Below are positions 54,155 to 63,011 of a stretch of DNA of 64,000 nucleotides, in pieces. Below the pieces are notes generated by a model. The model was not told the origin of the DNA, did no database searches, and saw only the letters and a program-made list of their open reading frames with translations. The stretch spans positions 5,642,001 through 5,706,000 of the forward strand of contig NZ_CP079218.1 of NCBI RefSeq assembly GCF_019317285.1. Reading direction: 5' to 3'. Position numbers and translations under genes: made by a program. Source of the DNA: Pedobacter sp. D749 (GTDB taxonomy: Bacteria > Bacteroidota > Bacteroidia > Sphingobacteriales > Sphingobacteriaceae). How positions within the stretch are numbered: position 1 is the stretch's first letter; the number at the start of each line of letters is the position of its first letter.

Positions 54155-56473
54155 ATGAAAAATTACATTAAAGCAGATGAGTGGAATATTATCGAAGAAG
54201 GCTTTGATCCACATTTAAATAAAATTTCGGAAAGTATTTTCAGTTTGGGTAATGGACGTATGGGCCAGCGCGCCAACTTTGAAGAAACGTATACCGGAGA
54301 AACCCTACCTGGAAATTACGTTGCAGGTGTTTATTATCCAGATAAAACACGTGTGGGATGGTGGAAAAACGGTTATCCCGAGTATTTTGCGAAAGTATTG
54401 AACGCTGCAAACTGGGTTGGTATCGAAGTAAAACTAGATGAAGAAATCCTTGATCTGGCAACAGCTGAGGTAAGCGATTTTAAACGTGTGCTAAACATGA
54501 ATGCGGGATACCTGGAGCGGACGTTCACGGCAAAATTAAAAAGCGGTAAAACCCTAAAAGTTAAATCAACCCGTTTTTGCAGCATTGCTGATGATGAAGT
54601 TGGCGCCATCCGTTATAGCATTACGCCATTAAATTTCGATGGTAAATTAACATTAACGCCTTTTATTGATGGTGATGTTAAAAATCAGGACAGCAACTAT
54701 GATGAAAAATTCTGGGATAAAGCTGCAGATGAAATTTCTGGAACCGAAGCTTATATCAAACTAAGAACAAAGAAAACTGAATTTGAAGTTTGCACAGGGA
54801 GTAATATCGAGCTGTATAAAAACGCGGAGAAATTAAATCTCAATCCAGAGGCTGTTCGTAAAGAGAAATTTGTGGGACAAACTTTTTCTCTTGAGGTAAA
54901 AGCAAATGAAGAGATCACGCTGGTTAAAATTGCGGCGAATTTATCTTCAGAAAATTATCCCAAAGAATCACTTTTAAAAGAAACAAAATCGGTAATAGCT
55001 AAAGCATCTGCTAAAGGATTTGATACCTTGTTAAAGGAACAAACTGAAGCATGGGCAAGCAAGTGGGAAGAAAGTGATATCATTATCGAAGGCGATGTTT
55101 CTGCTCAGCAGGCTATTCGTTTCAATATTTTTCAGCTTTTTCAAACCTATACCGGTAAAGATGATCGATTGAATATTGGTCCGAAAGGTTTTACAGGAGA
55201 GAAATATGGTGGTTCAACCTATTGGGATACTGAGGCCTATTGCGTGCCTTTTTACCTGGCAACAGCTCCACAGGAAGTAAGTAAAAATCTGTTGGTGTAT
55301 CGCCATAAACAATTGGGTAAAGCCATAGAAAATGCAGCAAAATTAGGTTTTAAAGATGGTGCAGCACTATATCCCATGGTAACGATGAACGGTGAGGAAT
55401 GCCATAATGAGTGGGAAATTACTTTCGAAGAAATCCACCGTAATGGTGCCATCGCTTTTGCCATTTTTAATTACATCCGTTACACTGGCGATGAAAGTTA
55501 TCTTTCTGATTTTGGTTTAGAAGTATTGATCGGCATTGCACGTTTCTGGAAACAACGCGTTAACTGGAGCAACGACAAACAGCAATATGTAATGCTTGGT
55601 GTAACCGGACCAAACGAATATGAGAACAATGTAAATAACAATTGGTACACCAACATTTTAGCAGCCTGGTGTATGAAATATTCAACTGAAGCTGCAGAAA
55701 TAGTAAAACAACAACAACCGGAAAAATATAACAGCTTATTAAAAAACTTAAATTTCGATCAAAAGGAGTTTGCAGATTGGGCTGATATCATCGAGAAAAT
55801 GTATTACCCACAAGATGAAAAACTGGGTGTTTTCTTGCAACAGGATGGGTATTTAGATAAAGAACAAACTTTGGTGAAAGATCTTCCTGCCAGCGAACGT
55901 CCGATTAATCAAAAATGGAGCTGGGACAGGATTTTACGCTCGTGTTTCATTAAGCAGGCCGATGTCTTACAGGGCTTATATTTCTTTGAAGAAGATTACG
56001 ATCTGGATACGTTAAAACGCAACTTTGATTTTTATGAGCCACGTACCGTGCACGAAAGTTCCTTATCACCTTGCGTACATAGTATTTTAGCAGCGAAATT
56101 AAACGACGAAGCACGTGCATACGAATTCTACTTACGTACTGCACGTTTAGATCTGGATGATTATAACAACGATACAGAAGATGGTTTACACATCACGTCT
56201 ATGGCAGGAACCTGGATGAGTGTGGTAGAAGGTTTTGCCGGCATGCGTGTGCGCGATGGTAAATTGCAGTTTAATCCTTTCTTGCCAGGTAAATGGAAAT
56301 CTTTTTCATTTACCATCGGCTTCAGAGGCGCTACCCTAAAGATAAATATTACCGCGAGCGGTATCAGTATTAAAAATAATGCCGCTGTTGATTTAGAAAT
56401 TGGTATCAGAAACCAGTTTTATAAATTGACTGGAAATACTGAAATTGAAGTAAACAACACAGCGTTGGTATGA
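54155..56473 (+). CDS. GH65 maltose phosphorylase
   Basis: The 772-residue protein has no signal peptide. The N-terminal beta-sandwich (EGFDPHLNKISESIFSLGNGRMGQRANFEE) is followed by the (alpha/alpha)6 barrel. Family hallmarks include YWDTEAYCVPFYLATAP, MVTMNGEECHNEWEITFEEIHRNGAIAFAI, and GVTGPNEYENNVNNNWYTN with the general-acid E488. Later come KQADVLQGLYFFEEDYD and FYEPRTVHESSLSPCVHSILAA. It splits maltose with phosphate to glucose and beta-glucose-1-phosphate, the substrate of the upstream PgmB. Its last codons overlap the next gene (ATGA). Kojibiose or trehalose phosphorylase activity is less likely in this setting. Confidence 0.92.
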   Translation: MKNYIKADEWNIIEEGFDPHLNKISESIFSLGNGRMGQRANFEETYTGETLPGNYVAGVYYPDKTRVGWWKNGYPEYFAKVLNAANWVGIEVKLDEEILDLATAEVSDFKRVLNMNAGYLERTFTAKLKSGKTLKVKSTRFCSIADDEVGAIRYSITPLNFDGKLTLTPFIDGDVKNQDSNYDEKFWDKAADEISGTEAYIKLRTKKTEFEVCTGSNIELYKNAEKLNLNPEAVRKEKFVGQTFSLEVKANEEITLVKIAANLSSENYPKESLLKETKSVIAKASAKGFDTLLKEQTEAWASKWEESDIIIEGDVSAQQAIRFNIFQLFQTYTGKDDRLNIGPKGFTGEKYGGSTYWDTEAYCVPFYLATAPQEVSKNLLVYRHKQLGKAIENAAKLGFKDGAALYPMVTMNGEECHNEWEITFEEIHRNGAIAFAIFNYIRYTGDESYLSDFGLEVLIGIARFWKQRVNWSNDKQQYVMLGVTGPNEYENNVNNNWYTNILAAWCMKYSTEAAEIVKQQQPEKYNSLLKNLNFDQKEFADWADIIEKMYYPQDEKLGVFLQQDGYLDKEQTLVKDLPASERPINQKWSWDRILRSCFIKQADVLQGLYFFEEDYDLDTLKRNFDFYEPRTVHESSLSPCVHSILAAKLNDEARAYEFYLRTARLDLDDYNNDTEDGLHITSMAGTWMSVVEGFAGMRVRDGKLQFNPFLPGKWKSFSFTIGFRGATLKINITASGISIKNNAAVDLEIGIRNQFYKLTGNTEIEVNNTALV

Positions 56474-58314
56474 TTGTAGAGGTAAAATGTAAAATGGAGA
56501 CAGGACGGAGATTTGCCTCGACTGATCGTCATTGCGAGGAACGAAGCAATCTTAATGCGGTAGCCTATATTTTGGCAATTTTCTTTTTACTTATTTCATC
56601 ATCATCCTTTGCACAAAAACAAAGTACAAAAATGGACGATAAACAGATCGTTATTTACCAGTTATTGCCCCGCTTATTTGGGAATAAAAATAGCACGAAT
56701 ATACCCTACGGTACCATTGAGCAAAATGGTTCGGGTAAGTTTAACGATATTACCGATAATGCCTTAGATGGCATAAAAGAACTCAGCGTAAATTATGTTT
56801 GGTATACCGGAGCACTTGCCCATGCAAGTTTAACTGATTATTCTGCATACGGAATTAAACCTGATGATGCCGATGTGGTAAAAGGAAGAGCAGGTTCGCC
56901 CTACGCCATCCGCGATTATTACGATGTGGATCCTGATCTGGCTGTTGATGTTAATAACAGAATGAAGGAGTTTGAAGCGCTAGTGAAAAGAACACATGCT
57001 AAAAACTTAAAAGTGCTGATCGATTTTGTACCCAATCATGTTGCCAGGAGCTATCATTCCTATGCAAAGCCAAAAAATGTAATCGATTTTGGTGCCCAGG
57101 ATGATGTAACAAAAGCATTTAGTGCTCAGAACGATTTTTATTATACTCCTGGTCAGCCGTTTGCCCCGCCAACTGGTGGTGCAAAGCAAACACCAATTAC
57201 GAGTTTGCAGGATGGAAAATTTGATGAAAATCCTGCTAAAGCAACAGGGAACAATGTGTTTTCGGCGCAGCCTAAATACGACGATTGGTACGAAACCATT
57301 AAGTTAAATTACGGCGTAGATTATCAGAACGGAGAAAAACAATATTTTGATCCCATTCCGCCAGTCTGGCGGAAAATGTGTGATATTTTAACCTATTGGA
57401 CCAATAAAGGAGTGGACGGTTTTAGATGCGATATGGCCGAAATGGTACCCATTGCTTTTTGGAACTGGGTCATTCCACAGGTTAAAAAAGTGAATCCTGA
57501 TTTAATTTTTATCGGAGAGGCCTATAATCCAAAAGTTTATAAACAATATTTAGATGAAGGTAAATTTGATTACCTCTACGATAAAGTGGGTTTATATGAT
57601 GGTTTAAAAAGATTGATCAGGAATGAACCAAACGCAGATGTAAAAGATATCCGTTTCGTTTGGCAGAAAGAGAGCGCCGGTTTTGGCCATCGCATGTTAC
57701 GCTTTTTAGAAAACCACGACGAAGAACGCATTGCATCTGCCGGATTTGCAGGTAAGGCCGAACTGGCGCTACCCGCAATGGTAGTTTCGGCAACTTTAGG
57801 TAGCGGTCCGGTAATGCTTTATTTTGGTCAGGAAGTTGGCGAACCGGGAAAAGGTCAGGAAGGATTCGGCGGAGATGATAACCGGACGACCATTTTCGAT
57901 TATTGGGGCGTTCCGAACCACCAGAAATGGATGAATAATGGTGCTTTTGATGGTAAACAGTTAAATGAAAATGAGCAGAAATTACGCGCTTACTACCAAC
58001 AGTTATTAAAAGTTACTTCCACAAGCGATGCTGTAATAAATGGCGAAATTTATGAAGTGCCTGTTGCTGGGAACATGAACAACCGCATGTATGCTTTTAT
58101 CCGTTACTCTGACAAACAGCGTTTATTGGTCGTGGCCAATTTCGATCGGACAGAAACTTTAACCGCCAATATTGAAATCCCTGATAAGATTTTAAAAGTT
58201 AAACATTCATCGCCGGTTACGGATCTTTTAACAGATAAAAAATTGAATATCCCGGCAGGAACTAGCATTCCAGTAACCTTGGCGCCGGTTAGCGCTCAGG
58301 TGATAGAATTTTAA
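56470..58314 (+). CDS. Second exported GH13 alpha-amylase-family enzyme with repeat-derived N-terminus
   Basis: The 614-residue product starts at an ATG overlapping the GH65 stop; a second ATG lies at 56494. Residues 1-30 are hydrophilic, and part (RHCEERSNL) is encoded by an extragenic-type repeat. The signal segment YILAIFFLLISSSSFAQ follows. The barrel contains VIYQLLPRLFG, IDFVPNHVA, GFRCDMAEM (nucleophile D321), FIGEAYN (acid/base E350) and LENHDEERI (D417), so the catalytic triad is intact. The C-terminal beta domain ends VSAQVIEF, whose coding sequence is repeated in the tandem array downstream. Confidence 0.9.
   Translation: MIVEVKCKMETGRRFASTDRHCEERSNLNAVAYILAIFFLLISSSSFAQKQSTKMDDKQIVIYQLLPRLFGNKNSTNIPYGTIEQNGSGKFNDITDNALDGIKELSVNYVWYTGALAHASLTDYSAYGIKPDDADVVKGRAGSPYAIRDYYDVDPDLAVDVNNRMKEFEALVKRTHAKNLKVLIDFVPNHVARSYHSYAKPKNVIDFGAQDDVTKAFSAQNDFYYTPGQPFAPPTGGAKQTPITSLQDGKFDENPAKATGNNVFSAQPKYDDWYETIKLNYGVDYQNGEKQYFDPIPPVWRKMCDILTYWTNKGVDGFRCDMAEMVPIAFWNWVIPQVKKVNPDLIFIGEAYNPKVYKQYLDEGKFDYLYDKVGLYDGLKRLIRNEPNADVKDIRFVWQKESAGFGHRMLRFLENHDEERIASAGFAGKAELALPAMVVSATLGSGPVMLYFGQEVGEPGKGQEGFGGDDNRTTIFDYWGVPNHQKWMNNGAFDGKQLNENEQKLRAYYQQLLKVTSTSDAVINGEIYEVPVAGNMNNRMYAFIRYSDKQRLLVVANFDRTETLTANIEIPDKILKVKHSSPVTDLLTDKKLNIPAGTSIPVTLAPVSAQVIEF
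56527..56553. repeat. CGTCATTGCGAGG-type extragenic repeat embedded in the GH13 coding sequence
   Basis: The sequence beginning CGTCATTGCGAGGAACG and ending AGCAATCTT is a repeat type I recognise as widely dispersed in bacterial intergenic DNA, usually translated in error as CEERSN. Here it is in frame between the start codon and the signal peptide of the GH13 gene. The window contains no second full copy. Confidence 0.6.
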
Positions 58315-59200
58315 AGATTTTTGCTATGCGTCTTGCGTTATGCGCTTAGCGGAAAAAACTAAAACTAACCACAGCGAACATAAAGTAACAGTACAGAGAA
58401 ACACGAAAGATATTTATTCTCGGTGAACGCTGTGTCAAAACTCTGCGTTCTCTGTGGTGAAAAAATGAGGCACTAGTTAGCGCACAGGTGATAGAATTTT
58501 AAAGGTTTTGCTATGCGTCTTGCATTACGCGCTTAGCGAAAAAACTAAAACTAACCACAGAGCACATAAAGTAACAGTACAGAGAAACATGAAGGATATT
58601 TATTCTCAGTGAACGCTGTATCAACTCTGCGTTCTCTGTGGTGAAAAATGAAGCACTAGTGAGCGCACAGGTGATAGAATTTTAAAGATTTTTGCTATGC
58701 GTCTTGTGTTACGCGCTTAGCGGAAAAACTAAAACTAACCACAGAGCACACAAAGTAACAGCACAGAGAAACACGAAGGATATTTATTCTCGGTGAACGC
58801 TGTGTCAAAACTCTGCGTTCTCTGTGGTGAAAAAATGAGGCACTAGTTAGCGCACAGGTGATAGAATTTTAAAGATTTTTGCTATGCGTCTTGCGTTACG
58901 CGCTTAGCAGAAAAAACTAAAACTAACCACAGAGCACACAAAGTAACAGCACAGAGAAACACGAAGGATATTTATTCTCGGTGAACGCTGTGTCAAAGCT
59001 CTGCGTTCTCTGTGGTGAAAAAATGAGGCACTAGTTAGCGCACAGGTGATAGAATTTTAAAGGTTTTGCTATGCGTCTTGCATTACGCGCTTAGCGGAAA
59101 AACTAAAACTAACCACAGGGCACACAAAGTAAAAGCACAGAGAAACACGGAGGAGATTTATTCTCGGCGCACTCTGTGGTGAAAAATGAAGCACTAGTGA
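58288..59200 (+). repeat. Five-copy tandem repeat, unit about 183-188 bp, including the 3' end of the GH13 gene
   Basis: Unit starts, at GT(T/G)AGCG(C/G), lie at 58288 (inside the GH13 gene), 58476, 58659, 58846 and 59034. A diverged start lies at 59197, giving spacings of 188, 183, 187, 188 and 163 bp. Each unit carries a copy of the last codons (CAGGTGATAGAATTTTAA), then GCTATGCGTCTTGC, GCGCTTAGCGG, and an inverted pair ACCACAGAG ... CTCTGTGGT about 80 nt apart that can fold into a long hairpin. Units 2 to 4 are nearly identical, so duplication is recent. No gene lies in 58315-59269. Confidence 0.92.
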
Positions 59201-59269
59201 ACGCAGATTTTATTAATGCAATAGAAAATAACGCCATGCACCCCGCGCTAAGCGCATAAACTAAACAAA

Positions 59270-60646
59270 ATGAGCTTAAAAACAATATTCGAGAACCCCA
59301 AATTAACAATCGCACAGATCATCAACATGAGCATTGGTTTTTTCGGGATTCAGTTCGGTTGGGATTTACAAAGGGCCAACATGGGGCGTATTTACGAAAA
59401 CCTCGGTGCCAATCCCGATCAGGTTCCATTGTTGTTTTTGGCAGCACCTTTAACAGGATTACTCGTTCAGCCGGTAATAGGTTACCTAAGCGATCGTACC
59501 TGGCATCCAAAATGGGGTAGAAGAAGGCCTTATTTTATGCTTGGGGCCGTTGTGAGTAGTATTGCTTTAATTTTTATGCCGCATAGTAGTGTGCTTTGGA
59601 TGGCGGCCGGACTGCTTTGGGTTTTAGATGTTTTTGGAAACATTGCCATGGAACCTTTCCGCGCTTTTGTTACCGATAAATTGCCCGATAGTCAGGTTAA
59701 CCGTGGTTTTATTATGCAAAGCATGATGATCGGTTTGGGTGGCAGTGTAGCTTCGGCCTTACCGTGGATTATGAATAATATATTCCACTTAACCAATACA
59801 GCAGAAAAAGGGAGTATTCCGGAAAACGTGAAGTTTTCTTTTTACATCGGTGCCTTTTTCTTTTTCGCAGCAGTACTGTGGACAGTGCTTACTACTAAAG
59901 AATACCCTCCGCAGGATGCAGATTTTAAAGAAAAGTTAAAAGAAAGTAATAAAGGTTTTGGTGGTGGCGCCAGGGAAATTTTTCATGCCTTAAGGAATAT
60001 GCCGAAAAGAATGCAGATTGTTTCTTTGGTTCAGTTTTTTACCTGGCCAGGTTTGTTTTTAATGTGGTTTTATTATACCACGGCAGTAGCCGTGAATGTT
60101 TTTGGCGGAAAAGATGCTGCCGATCCGGTTTATGCACATGGTGCAGATTTTGGCAGTTTAACACTCGCTTATTACAGCGTTATTACTTTTCTGTTTGCTT
60201 TGGTGCTGCCAAAAATTGCCGATGCATTGGGCCGTAAAACTACACATGCCCTTTGTTTAGTCTGCGGAGCCATTGGTTTAATCAGCGTAGCCTGGGTGCA
60301 CGATAAAAACATGCTGTATTTATGCATGACAGGAGTAGGCATTGCATGGGCCAGTATTCTATCGATGCCTTATGCCATGTTAAGCGGCTCGCTGCCCAAA
60401 GATAAAATAGGGATTTACATGGGCATCTTCAACTTCTTTATTGTATTACCTGAAATTATTGCCTCCCTTGGTTTTGGATGGCTCATGCGCAATGTGCTCA
60501 ATAACGACAGGCTTTTGGCAGTACAATTAGGCGGTGGATTGATGATTTTAGCAGCTATAATCTGTTATGTATTCATCCGTGAACCAAAGAAAACAGATGA
60601 GATTCTGACTTCTAAACTGGAAGTAGAAGAGAATAGATCGGTGTAA
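59270..60646 (+). CDS. MFS transporter of the maltose/sucrose (SLC45/GPH-like) type
   Basis: This is a 458-residue inner-membrane protein with about 12 membrane segments. The opening LTIAQIINMSIGFFGIQFGWDLQRANMGRIYENLGA is typical of Bacteroidota maltose transporters. LVQPVIGYLSDRTWHPKWGRRRPYFMLGAV is the MFS loop 2-3 signature (GYLSDRT..KWGRRRP). RAFVTDKLPDSQVNRGF and a long central loop (DADFKEKLKESNKGFGG) follow. It should import maltose or short maltooligosaccharides from the periplasm, feeding the cytoplasmic maltose phosphorylase. It is separated from the GH13 gene only by the tandem repeat array. Confidence 0.9.
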   Translation: MSLKTIFENPKLTIAQIINMSIGFFGIQFGWDLQRANMGRIYENLGANPDQVPLLFLAAPLTGLLVQPVIGYLSDRTWHPKWGRRRPYFMLGAVVSSIALIFMPHSSVLWMAAGLLWVLDVFGNIAMEPFRAFVTDKLPDSQVNRGFIMQSMMIGLGGSVASALPWIMNNIFHLTNTAEKGSIPENVKFSFYIGAFFFFAAVLWTVLTTKEYPPQDADFKEKLKESNKGFGGGAREIFHALRNMPKRMQIVSLVQFFTWPGLFLMWFYYTTAVAVNVFGGKDAADPVYAHGADFGSLTLAYYSVITFLFALVLPKIADALGRKTTHALCLVCGAIGLISVAWVHDKNMLYLCMTGVGIAWASILSMPYAMLSGSLPKDKIGIYMGIFNFFIVLPEIIASLGFGWLMRNVLNNDRLLAVQLGGGLMILAAIICYVFIREPKKTDEILTSKLEVEENRSV

Positions 60647-60955
60647 AGATATCCATGGTCTGTGCCCATATTCCGTGGTGACCCAGTCCGAGGCGGATAA
60701 GTTATTTATGTCTATCTCCCTGGTTACATATTCTAGTAAAATGGCTTAATTTACAAATAGAGGCTGTATCCTAATCATAGGATTATCATCCTGTGTAGTT
60801 TAAGCGTAATTTAAATAAGAGTCTACTGCAGTATTGCTGTATGTTTTTGAAGAATTGGCATACTAAAAGCAGTGCTGGCTTTTATAGTAACATTTCTAAT
60901 GCGCTTTTTGATTAACGCTACAATAGTTTGATATTTAGCAACCAAACCAAACTAG
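60647..60955. other. Gene-free gap of 309 bp
   Basis: I see no gene, clear terminator or promoter. A short imperfect direct repeat (CCTAATCATAGGATTATCATCCTG-like, near 60770-60795) is the only structure noted. The last 50 bp are AT-rich and probably hold the promoter of the carboxypeptidase gene. Confidence 0.4.
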
Positions 60956-62515
60956 ATGAAATTCAGATTTATACTCGCTACATTTTTAAGCATGGGCATT
61001 TTTGCGTATGCACAACAAGGACCAAAAAAAGCCCAATCAAAAGAAACCATAACCACTACGCAGGTTACCGTTAAAGACGAAGCTAAATCTTCCGCAAACG
61101 AAAGGAACATTAATGTGGAGAGCTCGGTAATTACCAATCATTCGGTAAACATTGATGGCAAAGCTGTTCCGTATAAAGCCACTGCTGGTACATTACCGGT
61201 TTGGGATGAAGACGGAAAACCGATTGCTGGTTTGTTTTATACTTATTATGAACGGAGCGACGTGCAAAATCGTGATAAGCGGCCTTTGGTAATCTCTTTT
61301 AACGGTGGCCCGGGCTCGGCTTCTGTTTGGATGCACATTGCCTATACTGGTCCGGTGGTGCTGAATATTGATGATGAAGGTTATCCTGTACAGCCTTATG
61401 GTTATAAAGAAAATCCATATTCTATTTTGGATGTTGCCGATATTATCTACATAGATCCGGTTAACACGGGTTATTCCAGAGCGGTGAGCAAAGATATTCC
61501 AACCAATAAATTTTTTGGTGTACGTGCCGATATTAAATACCTGGCCGAGTGGATCAATACTTTTGTAACCCGGAATAACCGATGGGCTTCGCCAAAATTT
61601 TTAATTGGCGAGAGTTATGGTACCACACGTGTTTCAGGTTTGGCTTTAGAGCTGCAAAACAGTCAATGGATGTATTTAAATGGTGTGGTTTTGGTTTCGC
61701 CAACCGAACTCGGTATTGAGCGTAGCGGCCCTGTTGATGCCGCCTTGCGTTTACCGTATTTTGCGGCTACCGCATGGTACCATAAAGCTTTATCCGCCGA
61801 TTTACAGAGCAAAGATTTAACAGCCATGCTTCCTGAAGTAGAAGGTTTTACCATTAATGAGTTAATTCCGGCTATTTCGCAGGGCGGGATGCTGAGTGCC
61901 GATAAAAAGAAAGCCATTGCCGTAAAAATGGCGCGTTACTCCGGTCTTTCAGAAAAAGTGATACTAGATTATAACCTCAACGTACCTACTGATTTCTTTT
62001 GGAAAGAGCTGTTGAGAGATAAAGGTTTTACTGTTGGCAGGCTAGATTCGCGTTATCGTGGCATAGATAAAATGAGTGCAGGTGAAGGACCCGATTATAA
62101 TGCAGAGCTAACTTCCTGGCTGCATTCCTTTACGCCAGCTATCAATATGTATATCCGCAACGAGCTGAATTATAAAACCGATTTGAAGTACAATATGTTC
62201 GGTTCCGTTTACCCATGGGATAAAAGTGGGGATCAGACCGGAGACAATCTCCGCCAGGCTATGGCTCAAAATCCGTATCTACATTTATTGGTACAATCTG
62301 GTTATTACGATGGAGCCTGCGATTATTTTAATGCGAAATACAGCATGTGGCAGTTAGATGCCGCTGGTAAATTGCAAGACCGTATTAGCTGGGAAGGTTA
62401 CCGTAGTGGACACATGATGTATTTACGTAAGGATGATCTGAAAATGGCAAATAACCATATCCGTGAATTTATCAAAAAAGCATTACCAAAAGCAGGCGAG
62501 GCCGCTAAGTTCTAA
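60956..62515 (+). CDS. Exported serine carboxypeptidase (peptidase family S10)
   Basis: The 519-residue product has a signal peptide (ending FAYAQ). The S10 oxyanion motif SFNGGPGSASVWMH is followed by the catalytic Ser in LIGESYGTTR, the Asp region QSGYYDGACDYFNAKYSMW and the His region YRSGHMMYLRKDD. Together they supply a complete Ser-Asp-His triad in the family order. S10 enzymes remove C-terminal residues from peptides, usually at acidic pH. The protein should act in the periplasm or outside the cell. It appears monocistronic, and the hairpin at 62522 follows 6 nt after the stop. Confidence 0.93.
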   Translation: MKFRFILATFLSMGIFAYAQQGPKKAQSKETITTTQVTVKDEAKSSANERNINVESSVITNHSVNIDGKAVPYKATAGTLPVWDEDGKPIAGLFYTYYERSDVQNRDKRPLVISFNGGPGSASVWMHIAYTGPVVLNIDDEGYPVQPYGYKENPYSILDVADIIYIDPVNTGYSRAVSKDIPTNKFFGVRADIKYLAEWINTFVTRNNRWASPKFLIGESYGTTRVSGLALELQNSQWMYLNGVVLVSPTELGIERSGPVDAALRLPYFAATAWYHKALSADLQSKDLTAMLPEVEGFTINELIPAISQGGMLSADKKKAIAVKMARYSGLSEKVILDYNLNVPTDFFWKELLRDKGFTVGRLDSRYRGIDKMSAGEGPDYNAELTSWLHSFTPAINMYIRNELNYKTDLKYNMFGSVYPWDKSGDQTGDNLRQAMAQNPYLHLLVQSGYYDGACDYFNAKYSMWQLDAAGKLQDRISWEGYRSGHMMYLRKDDLKMANNHIREFIKKALPKAGEAAKF

Positions 62516-62521
62516 AATTTT

Positions 62522-62568
62522 AGCGTTGACAAATTCCTGTGCACGTTGCTATTAAATTTGTCAACGCT
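62522..62568. terminator. 14-bp hairpin after the S10 gene, probable terminator
   Basis: AGCGTTGACAAATT (62522-62535) pairs perfectly with AATTTGTCAACGCT (62555-62568) across a 19-nt loop. It lies immediately after the stop codon. No long T-tract follows, so termination would be imperfect or factor-assisted. The arm core GTTGACAA is shared with the hairpin at 62879-62926. Confidence 0.5.
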
Positions 62569-62734
62569 TAGGTTTATTGAAGCGCAGTTGCAGAACAATA
62601 GTTAACGTTCGTCCTGCTTTGCATTGCAAGTCCGCGCTCGTGCCTCGCTTGCGTGCTTTCCATTGCAATCAGGGCTAGATAGGTTAGGGCGGTGGCATGG
62701 AAACCCCTCATAGTAGCCACAGGCAGGTGTAATC

Positions 62735-62796
62735 TAAACCTGACAGCCGCGGCAGCCCCGGATTTTTCATCTGGGCTAAAGCAAATGGCAGGACTG
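62735..62796 (+). repeat. Dispersed palindromic repeat, copy 2, in the gap 62516-63011
   Basis: It begins TAAACCTGACAGCCGCGG, contains an internal hairpin-like CCGGAT/ATCTGG, and ends GGCAGGACTG. It aligns end to end with the minus-strand copy at 41932-41995. The first 23 bases match at 21 positions. A spurious frame (62692-62880) crosses it. Confidence 0.65.
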
Positions 62797-62878
62797 TTTC
62801 AAAAAAGAATTACTGCAATTGCTTTTCAAATTATAAAGACTGATAATAAAGCATCGATACATTCTAATTTGAGATTCT

Positions 62879-62926
62879 AGAGTTGACAACTTTACCACCA
62901 CCGTGCCGATGAAAGTTGTCAACTCT
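62879..62926. repeat. 15-bp hairpin upstream of accA
   Basis: AGAGTTGACAACTTT (62879-62893) and AAAGTTGTCAACTCT (62912-62926) are perfect inverted complements with an 18-nt loop, followed by TTT. It may terminate read-through into accA or lie in its leader, and it shares GTTGACAA with the hairpin at 62522. Confidence 0.6.
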
Positions 62927-63011
62927 TTTAAACGATTTATCCCCTCAAAAACGCAAACAAAAAACTGTTCACTGCAAACTAAAAATAATTACTTATTTTT
63001 GTGGTTCAATT

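Noticed and set aside
58288..59200. Possible CRISPR array
   Set aside because: The 183-188 bp units are contiguous without unique spacers, include coding sequence from the adjacent gene, and there are no cas genes.
62692..62880. 62-codon frame upstream of accA
   Set aside because: It runs through the dispersed palindromic repeat (62735-62796); the peptide reflects the repeat and not a gene.
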